NCBI RefSeq assembly: GCF_001746295.1
Contig: NZ_MJAH01000022.1
Span: forward strand, 62,001 to 126,000
Reading direction: 5' to 3'
Length of the DNA: 64,000 nucleotides
Source of the DNA: Streptomyces sp. LUP47B
GTDB taxonomy: Bacteria; Actinomycetota; Actinomycetes; Streptomycetales; Streptomycetaceae
A model generated the notes under the pieces. That model did no database searches. It had not been told where the DNA came from and saw only the letters and a program-made list of their open reading frames with translations. A program made the position numbers and the translations under genes. Shown here piece by piece: positions 58,570-64,000 of this stretch; the first letter of the stretch is position 1; each line of letters opens with the position of its first letter.

Positions 58570-59871
58570 ATGTCGCAGATGCCCCAGCTGTCCGCCTGCC
58601 CCAGCTGCGAGTGGCCGCTCGAATCGGGCGACCGTTTCTGTGGTGCGTGCGGATACGACCTGTCCGCCGTGCCGGCACGGCCGGACGACAGCCCGACCAT
58701 CGCCATGAACGGTGCGCCCCCCGGCGGCCCCTGGCCCGAGGTCCCGCACCCGCCGGCGGAGGTCCATCTGCCGGCCGATCTGCAGGGCACCGAGTCGGGC
58801 GGGCATGAACCGCCTCCGCCGGGACCGGTGGGCTCGCCGGTCTCCCCCGTCTCCGGTGTGCGCTTCGACCGCTCGCCGGAGCCCGACGAGTACGTCCTGC
58901 AGGCGCCCGACCCACGGGTGGCCGCCGGACCGCCCACCCCTGCCGAGGGCACCGCACCGTCCGTCTGTGTGGCCTGCCGCGCGGGCCGGGTCGACGACGA
59001 CGGCTACTGCGAGAACTGCGGGCACGCCCAGCCGCGTGAGCGCGACCACATGGAGCAGGAGGCCGGTCCGATCGCCGCCGTCAGCGACCGCGGCCTGCGC
59101 CACCACCGCAACGAGGACGCCTTCACCCTCGGCACCAGCGTGCTGCCCGACGGCTCGCCGGCCACCTTCGCGGTCGTCTGCGACGGTGTCTCCTCGGCGA
59201 CCCGCCCCGACGACGCCTCCCTGGCCGCGTCCCGGGCCGCGGCCGACGCGCTGCTGGCCGCGCTGCCGCAGGGCACGCACCCCCAGCAGGCGATGCACGA
59301 GTCGATCGTCGCCGCCTCCCGCGCGGTCAACTCGCTCGCCGCGGAGCCCGCCACGGCCCGCGAGCACCAGCCGCACCAGAACGCCCCGGCGTGCACGATC
59401 GTCGGCTCGATCGTCACCCCGAGCCTGCTGGTCGTCGGCTGGGTCGGCGACAGCCGGGTCTACTGGGTGCCGACGGACCGCAGTTCGCCCCCGGCCCGGC
59501 TCACCGAGGACGACTCCTGGGCCGCGCAGATGGTCGCCGCGGGCCTGATGAACGAGGCCGAGGCGTACGCCGACGAGCGCGCCCACGCGATCACCGGCTG
59601 GCTCGGCGCGGACGCCTACGAACTCGACCCGCACACCGCTTCCTTCAAGCCGGACCGGCCTGGTGTGGTGGTGGTGTGCACCGACGGCCTGTGGAACTAC
59701 GCGGAGGCGGCCGACGAGATGGCGGAGGCCGTACCGGCCGACGCCGCCGCGCGTCCGCTGCACACCGCCCGGGTTCTGGTCGGCCACGCCCTGGACGGCG
59801 GGGGCCACGACAACGTAACAGTGGCCGTCGTGCCGTTCCCGACCCCTCCGCAGGGGGCAGGATCGGCCTGA
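58570..59871 (+). CDS. PP2C-type serine/threonine phosphatase with zinc ribbons
   Basis: 433 aa. Two N-terminal zinc ribbons (CPSCEWPLE..CGACGYD and CVACRAGRVDDDGYCENCGH) precede the PP2C domain from about residue 165: SDRGLRHHRNEDAF, VVCDGVSSATRPDD, VGDSRVYW, VVVVCTDGLWNY and GHDNVTVAVV. It removes phosphates placed by PknG or other kinases, presumably on the coiled-coil, VWA or FHA proteins. The ATG lies three bases after the PknG stop, so expression is coupled. No membrane helix, thus cytoplasmic. Confidence 0.93.
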   Translation: MSQMPQLSACPSCEWPLESGDRFCGACGYDLSAVPARPDDSPTIAMNGAPPGGPWPEVPHPPAEVHLPADLQGTESGGHEPPPPGPVGSPVSPVSGVRFDRSPEPDEYVLQAPDPRVAAGPPTPAEGTAPSVCVACRAGRVDDDGYCENCGHAQPRERDHMEQEAGPIAAVSDRGLRHHRNEDAFTLGTSVLPDGSPATFAVVCDGVSSATRPDDASLAASRAAADALLAALPQGTHPQQAMHESIVAASRAVNSLAAEPATAREHQPHQNAPACTIVGSIVTPSLLVVGWVGDSRVYWVPTDRSSPPARLTEDDSWAAQMVAAGLMNEAEAYADERAHAITGWLGADAYELDPHTASFKPDRPGVVVVCTDGLWNYAEAADEMAEAVPADAAARPLHTARVLVGHALDGGGHDNVTVAVVPFPTPPQGAGSA

Positions 59872-59981
59872 GGCCGCACACGGGGAATGCGCCGCAGCAG
59901 TAGCGCCGGACCGGAGGGGACCGGTCCGCGATCAGTCATCGCCCCACGCCTGTGGGGTTCGCGAGGGGGATTTGAGTAGGC

Positions 59982-61328
59982 ATGGCCAATTTCTCGAAGT
60001 CGAACGCGCCGCAGTTCTCGATGGACGTCTACCAGAACGAGTACCTGCCGGAGGGCGGCCGCGAGGTCAACGCGATCGTCACGGTGACCTCGACCGGCGG
60101 TGGCACGATCGGAAGCGCGGTCGCGGCCCCGCACCTCTGGTCGGCGGAACAGGGACCCTCGGCGGCGGTCGCGATCATGGTCGACTGCTCGGGCTCCATG
60201 GACTACCCGCCGACCAAGATGCGCAACGCCCGCGACGCCACCGCCGCCGCGATCGACACCCTGCGCGACGGTGTGCACTTCGCGGTGATCGGCGGCACGC
60301 ACGTGGCCAAGGAGGTGTATCCGGGCAACGGCCGTCTCGCGGTCGCCGACGCCACCACCCGTGGTCAGGCCAAGCAGGCGCTGCGCAAGCTCAGCGCGGG
60401 CGGCGGCACGGCCATCGGCACCTGGCTGCGCCTCGCCGACCGGCTGCTGTCCTCGGCGGAGGTCGCCATCCGCCACGGCATCCTGCTCACCGACGGCCGC
60501 AACGAACACGAGGCGCCGGAGGATCTCAAGGCCTCCCTCGGCGCGTGTGCGGGGCGCTTCACCTGTGACGCCCGGGGCGTGGGCACCGACTGGGAAGTGA
60601 AAGAAGTCACAGGGATCGCCTCCGCCCTGCTCGGCACCGCCGACATCGTCGCCGACCCGGCGGAACTCGCCGGGGACTTCACGCAGATGATGGAGGCGGC
60701 CATGGGCAAGGAGGTCGCGGACGTCGCCCTGAGGGTGTGGACCCCGGTCGGCACCACCATCAAGTTCGTCAAGCAGGTCGCGCCCACCGTCGAGGAGCTC
60801 ACCGGCCGCCGCACCGAGGCCGGTCCGCGTGCCGGGGACTATCCCACCGGCTCCTGGGGAGACGAGTCCCGTGACTACCACGTCTGCGTCGAGGTCCCAG
60901 CCGCCAACGTCGGCCAGGAGATGCTCGCGGCCCGGGTCTCCCTGGTCGTCCCGCAGCCCGACGGCTCGACGCAGAACCTGGGCGCGCAGGGTCTCGTGAG
61001 GGCCGTGTGGACCGACGACATGGTCGCCTCGACGTCGATCAACCCCCAAGTCGCCCACTACACCGGCCAGGCCGAACTGGCGCAAGCCATCCAGCAAGGG
61101 CTCGATCTGCGCAAGGCGGGCGATATCGATGGAGCAACGGCCAAACTGGGCCGGGCCGTCCAGCTCGCGAACAACTCCGGGAACGCCGATACTGCGAAAC
61201 TGCTTTCGAAGGTGGTCGACGTCGTCGACGCCACGACAGGTACTGTGCGACTGAAGGCGAAGGTCGAGGAGGCCGACGAGATGACTCTCGAGACCCGGTC
61301 GACAAAGACTGTTCGTGTAAAGAAGTGA
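59982..61328 (+). CDS. von Willebrand factor type A domain protein
   Basis: 448 aa. The VWA MIDAS site is in IMVDCSGSMDYP with Thr and Asp further on (SAGGGTAIGTWL, LLTDGRNEHEAPEDLK). The C-terminal half (residues ~240-448) is beta-rich then helical with DIDGATAKLGRAVQLANNSG. It is cytoplasmic by lack of a signal. In actinobacterial signalling clusters VWA proteins act with FHA, PP2C and kinase partners. It lies 110 bases after the phosphatase and 38 bases before the FHA gene. Confidence 0.92.
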   Translation: MANFSKSNAPQFSMDVYQNEYLPEGGREVNAIVTVTSTGGGTIGSAVAAPHLWSAEQGPSAAVAIMVDCSGSMDYPPTKMRNARDATAAAIDTLRDGVHFAVIGGTHVAKEVYPGNGRLAVADATTRGQAKQALRKLSAGGGTAIGTWLRLADRLLSSAEVAIRHGILLTDGRNEHEAPEDLKASLGACAGRFTCDARGVGTDWEVKEVTGIASALLGTADIVADPAELAGDFTQMMEAAMGKEVADVALRVWTPVGTTIKFVKQVAPTVEELTGRRTEAGPRAGDYPTGSWGDESRDYHVCVEVPAANVGQEMLAARVSLVVPQPDGSTQNLGAQGLVRAVWTDDMVASTSINPQVAHYTGQAELAQAIQQGLDLRKAGDIDGATAKLGRAVQLANNSGNADTAKLLSKVVDVVDATTGTVRLKAKVEEADEMTLETRSTKTVRVKK

Positions 61329-61366
61329 CGTAGTAGTTCCCTGATCCGAGAGGGGGAAGCGCCGAC

Positions 61367-63193
61367 ATGCCGACCTGCCCGAACGGACACCAGTCGGGTT
61401 CCGACGACTGGTGCGAGGTCTGCGGTCACCGCATGGCCGGTGCCGTACCTCCGCCCCCTCCGCCGCCGCCCGGTCCGGGTGGAGGCGGATACGGCTTCCC
61501 GCCGCCCGGTGGCCCCGGAGGCCAGCCCGGTGGACGTCCGCATCTGTCCGCCGTACCGGACGCCGAGCCGGAGCTCTGCCCGCAGTGCCGTACCCCCCGT
61601 GAGGGCGGTGCGCCCTTCTGCGAGGAGTGCCGGTGGAACTTCCTGACCAACACGGCGACCTCGTACACCCCGGCCGCCCCGCGCCCGCCGGCCGGTTCCG
61701 GCGGCCCGCCCTCGCACTTCCAGCAGCAGGCGGGGCCCGGTCCGTCCTTCGGCGGCGGTGACTCGTACGAGTACCAGGGCTCCCGCCCGTCCCAGGTGAA
61801 CCGCCCCGCAGAACCGATCCCCTTCGGCTCGGAGCCGTCGGGCCGTGCGGGCCCGGGCGGCCCCGGTGGACCCGGCGGTCCCGGTGCCGGCCCTGGCGGT
61901 CCCGGTGGTCCGCAGGGCTTCCCCGGTGACCCCTCGCGCCCCGGCGGCCCTGGCGCACCGGGCCCCTCCGGTCCTTCCGGTTTCCCGCCGGATCCCTCCC
62001 GGCAGGGTGGTCCCGGCCCCTCCGGTTATCCCGGCGACCCCTCCCGCCCCGGCGGTCCCGGTCCTTCCGGTTACCCCGGCGATCCGTCGCGGCCCGGCGG
62101 TCCCGGCCCCTCCGGCCCCGGTGGCCCGCAGGGCTTCCCGGGCGACCCCGGACGCCCCGGCGCCCCCGGACCTTCCGGTTTCCCGCCGGACCCCTCCCGG
62201 CAGGGCGGCCCCGGCCCCTCCGGTTACCCCGGCGACCCCTCCCGCCCCGGCGGTCCCGGAAACCAAGGACCAGGTGGCTACGGCTACCCGCAGCCCGGCT
62301 CCAACCCGGCCCCGCCCGGCCCCTCCGGCCCCGGCGGCCCGCAGGGCTACGGCGGCCACCCCACGCAGCCCGGCCCCTCGGGTCCCGGCGGCCCCGGTGG
62401 CCCGCAGGGCTTTCCCGGCGACCCGTCCCGCCCCGGCGGCAACCCCGGCGGTCCGCCGAACTTCGGTGCCGACCCCTCCCGCCCGGTCCCGCCGCCCCCC
62501 GGACCGACCCCGCCCGCCGGCCCCGGTGCCACGAGCGGTGCCCCGCAGGGCTTCCAGGCGCAGGGCGCATCCGCTCCGCCCGCCTTCCCGCAGGAGACCA
62601 ACCGGCCCCAGCAAGGCGGTCAGTCCTTCGGCGGCGGCGCCGACGACTGGGTCCTCTCCCCGCCGTCCTCCACCGCCCCCGGCGGCGGCCCCGGTGGTCC
62701 TGGTGGCCCCGGCGGCTACGGCTACCCGCAGCCCGGCTCCACCCAGGCCCCGCCCGCGCCCCCCGGCCCGTCCTTCCCGCAGCAGCCGGCGACCTGGACC
62801 GCGACCATCGGCCCGGACCGCGACTACTTCCTGGCGATGATGCAGCGCTCCGGCCCCGAGGCCGCGGGCCTGAACCTGCCCGCGTACTCCCCCGAGCAGC
62901 AGCGCACGCTCACCGGCAACCAGGTCACCATCGGCCGCCGTCGGCACTCCACCGGCGACACCCCCGACGTCGACCTGTCGGTTCCGCCGGAGGACCCGGG
63001 CGTCTCGCACCAGCACGCGGTGCTGGTCCAGCAGCCGGACGGCTCCTGGGCGGTCGTCGACCAGAACTCGACGAACGGCACCACCGTGAACGGCGCCGAG
63101 GAACCCATCACGCCGTTCGTGCCGGTGCCGCTCCAGGACGGCGACCGGGTGCACGTCGGCGCCTGGACGACGATCACGATCCGGCGCGGCTAG
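61367..63193 (+). CDS. FHA-domain protein with zinc ribbons and Gly-Pro repeats
   Basis: 608 aa. Two N-terminal zinc ribbons (CPNGHQSGSDDWCEVCGH; CPQCRTPREGGAPFCEEC) are followed by a collagen-like Gly/Pro region with repeating units GGPGPSGYPGDPSR (about residues 160-460), and a C-terminal FHA domain (VTIGRRRHS, VSHQHAVLVQ, DQNSTNGTTVN) that binds phosphothreonine peptides. It is the probable partner and substrate of PknG, like GarA/OdhI, though far larger. The Gly-Pro linker likely reads as a long flexible tether. FHA residues Arg, Ser-His and Asn-Gly are intact. Confidence 0.93.
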   Translation: MPTCPNGHQSGSDDWCEVCGHRMAGAVPPPPPPPPGPGGGGYGFPPPGGPGGQPGGRPHLSAVPDAEPELCPQCRTPREGGAPFCEECRWNFLTNTATSYTPAAPRPPAGSGGPPSHFQQQAGPGPSFGGGDSYEYQGSRPSQVNRPAEPIPFGSEPSGRAGPGGPGGPGGPGAGPGGPGGPQGFPGDPSRPGGPGAPGPSGPSGFPPDPSRQGGPGPSGYPGDPSRPGGPGPSGYPGDPSRPGGPGPSGPGGPQGFPGDPGRPGAPGPSGFPPDPSRQGGPGPSGYPGDPSRPGGPGNQGPGGYGYPQPGSNPAPPGPSGPGGPQGYGGHPTQPGPSGPGGPGGPQGFPGDPSRPGGNPGGPPNFGADPSRPVPPPPGPTPPAGPGATSGAPQGFQAQGASAPPAFPQETNRPQQGGQSFGGGADDWVLSPPSSTAPGGGPGGPGGPGGYGYPQPGSTQAPPAPPGPSFPQQPATWTATIGPDRDYFLAMMQRSGPEAAGLNLPAYSPEQQRTLTGNQVTIGRRRHSTGDTPDVDLSVPPEDPGVSHQHAVLVQQPDGSWAVVDQNSTNGTTVNGAEEPITPFVPVPLQDGDRVHVGAWTTITIRRG

Positions 63194-63205
63194 GGCCTGT
63201 CCGCG

Positions 63206-64000
63206 TCACCGGAGGGGCCAGGTGTACGGCCCCTCCGGGTCGTCCAGCCACGCCCATTCCCGCTCTCCGCTGACCGTGATGCCGTACCGCTCACGGCGCG
63301 GCTGCCCCTCGCGCTCCCACAGGGCGTACGCCTCCCGGGGTTCGAGGGTGTCCCGGGTCAGCGTCAGCAGGAAGCGGAACAGCTCGCTCTCCCGCGCCCG
63401 GCGCGGCACCCCGTCCCACTCGACGAACCCTTCCTCGTGCCGGCTCGCCCCGCGCAACGGCACGAAGTAGGCGGGCGTGTGCAGGAAGCGTCCCTCCGCG
63501 TGACCGGCGTCCCGGACGGTCAGGGCGATCAGCCCGGTGGCGAGCGGGCTCAGGATCCGTGCGCCGGGGCGGCACTGGGCGAGCCAGGCGACCGGCACCG
63601 ACGACAGGGTGCAGGTGGCGATGATCCGGTCGAAGGGAGCGCGTTCGGGCGCTCCGCGCGCGCCGTCGCCGGTGACGACGGCGGGGTGGTACCCGGCGGC
63701 CGCCAGATGTCTGCGCGCCGACTCGGTGATCTCGGGCTCCAGGTCGACCGTGGTGACGCGGTCGTCGCCGAGCCGGTGCGCCAGCAGGGCCGCGTTGTAG
63801 CCGGTGCCGGCGCCGATCTCCAGGATCCGGTCGCCGTCCCGTACCCGCAGCGCGGTCAGCATCATCGCCATCAGCGAGGGCTGACTGCTGGAGGAGACCA
63901 GTTCGCCGTCCCGCAGCCGGGTGGCCAGCGGGGCGTCGGCGTAGGCCCCGCGCAGCCACTTCTCCCGGGTGCGCGGGTCCGGGCTCTCGCCCCACCGTCG
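63206..64000 (-). CDS. protein-L-isoaspartate O-methyltransferase-like, partial
   Basis: The reading frame runs off the right edge, so only the C-terminal 265 codons are seen and the start is absent. The PCMT signature SSSSQPSLMAMMLTAL and SAM motif ILEIGAGTGYNAALLAHRLG, with VVTGDGARGAPERAPFDRII, identify the PCMT family, which repairs isoaspartate by methylation with SAM. It is convergent with the FHA gene with 12 bases between stops. Members in Streptomyces also methylate other substrates, including secondary metabolites and lanthipeptides, so the specific role is open. Confidence 0.85.
   Translation of the reverse strand, partial: RRWGESPDPRTREKWLRGAYADAPLATRLRDGELVSSSSQPSLMAMMLTALRVRDGDRILEIGAGTGYNAALLAHRLGDDRVTTVDLEPEITESARRHLAAAGYHPAVVTGDGARGAPERAPFDRIIATCTLSSVPVAWLAQCRPGARILSPLATGLIALTVRDAGHAEGRFLHTPAYFVPLRGASRHEEGFVEWDGVPRRARESELFRFLLTLTRDTLEPREAYALWEREGQPRRERYGITVSGEREWAWLDDPEGPYTWPLR
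63209..63238. terminator. hairpin in the 3' end of the methyltransferase gene
   Basis: CCGGAGGGGCC (63209-63219) and GGCCCCTCCGG (63228-63238) form a perfect 11-bp stem with an eight-base loop inside the last codons of the methyltransferase gene, 16 bases after the FHA stop. It could terminate both; there is no U-tract. Confidence 0.5.

Noticed and set aside
55741..59808. A 1,355-codon open frame antisense to the PknG cluster
   Set aside because: Low-complexity composition, covers three well-supported genes, no start signal.
1..64000. tRNA, rRNA, IS elements or phage integrase genes
   Set aside because: I saw no cloverleaf, rRNA or transposase/integrase sequence, and no target-site duplications, though short RNAs could be missed by eye.

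Overview
The window is GC-rich (roughly 70% or more), with GTG starts, strong GGAGG ribosome sites, rare TTA codons, Tat and lipoprotein signals, ECF sigma factors, mycothiol-type chemistry and a PknG signalling cluster. All of this points to Streptomyces chromosome. The order (two pepN-like aminopeptidases, subtilase, sigma factor, asd, ROK sugar operon, PknG cluster) resembles what I remember of S. coelicolor around SCO2630-SCO2670. That is memory, not a search.

Region 0-16 kb: a minus-strand operon (FGGY sugar kinase, histidine phosphatase, SAM methyltransferase) diverges from a D-2-hydroxyacid dehydrogenase plus a second FGGY kinase, probably one sugar or polyol locus. A 136-bp repeat array is anchored on the 3' end of the second kinase. 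Then come a zinc-ribbon protein, a DsbA/Rv2466c-type oxidoreductase, the first aminopeptidase N, a winged-helix/nuclease-like protein, a GT4 glycosyltransferase, a beta-lactamase-fold hydrolase, a Tat-exported metallophosphoesterase and a NUDIX hydrolase.

Region 16-29.5 kb: a large secreted subtilase, a coupled sigma factor/membrane-protein pair, asd, a DUF1203 protein, the second aminopeptidase N, an M14 carboxypeptidase whose 3' end has spread into a ~33-bp repeat array, an SDR protein lacking the usual catalytic residues, and a SigG-like ECF sigma factor with a fused N-terminal zinc finger.

Region 29.5-34.5 kb looks accessory. It holds a third repeat array (124-bp period) beside the tail of a MarR regulator, two neighbouring genes with a TTA (bldA) codon each, a trypsin-like protein followed at once by a helical-repeat/phospholipase-D-like protein, and an opposing overlapping radical SAM + NUDIX pair with its own inverted repeat upstream. 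This is the best candidate for an undescribed system; a conflict or nucleotide-modification role is only a hypothesis.

Region 34.5-51.3 kb: a TetR-controlled FAD monooxygenase with clear operators, malQ with a small upstream ORF, a PadR-ABC-FtsX efflux operon, an HNH endonuclease, an MscS channel, the remnant of a secreted protein, and a ROK-regulated operon (binding protein, two permeases, GH4 phosphoglycosidase, BadF-type sugar kinase).

Region 51.3-64 kb: a small P-loop kinase, then a co-directional signalling cluster: GlnX-like four-helix membrane protein, GlnH-like binding protein, a coiled-coil protein, PknG kinase, PP2C phosphatase, von Willebrand A protein and FHA protein. Several carry zinc ribbons. 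The known Corynebacterium/Mycobacterium GlnX-GlnH-PknG model suggests amino-acid sensing that passes to cytoplasmic phosphorylation. The window ends inside a protein-L-isoaspartate methyltransferase-like gene.
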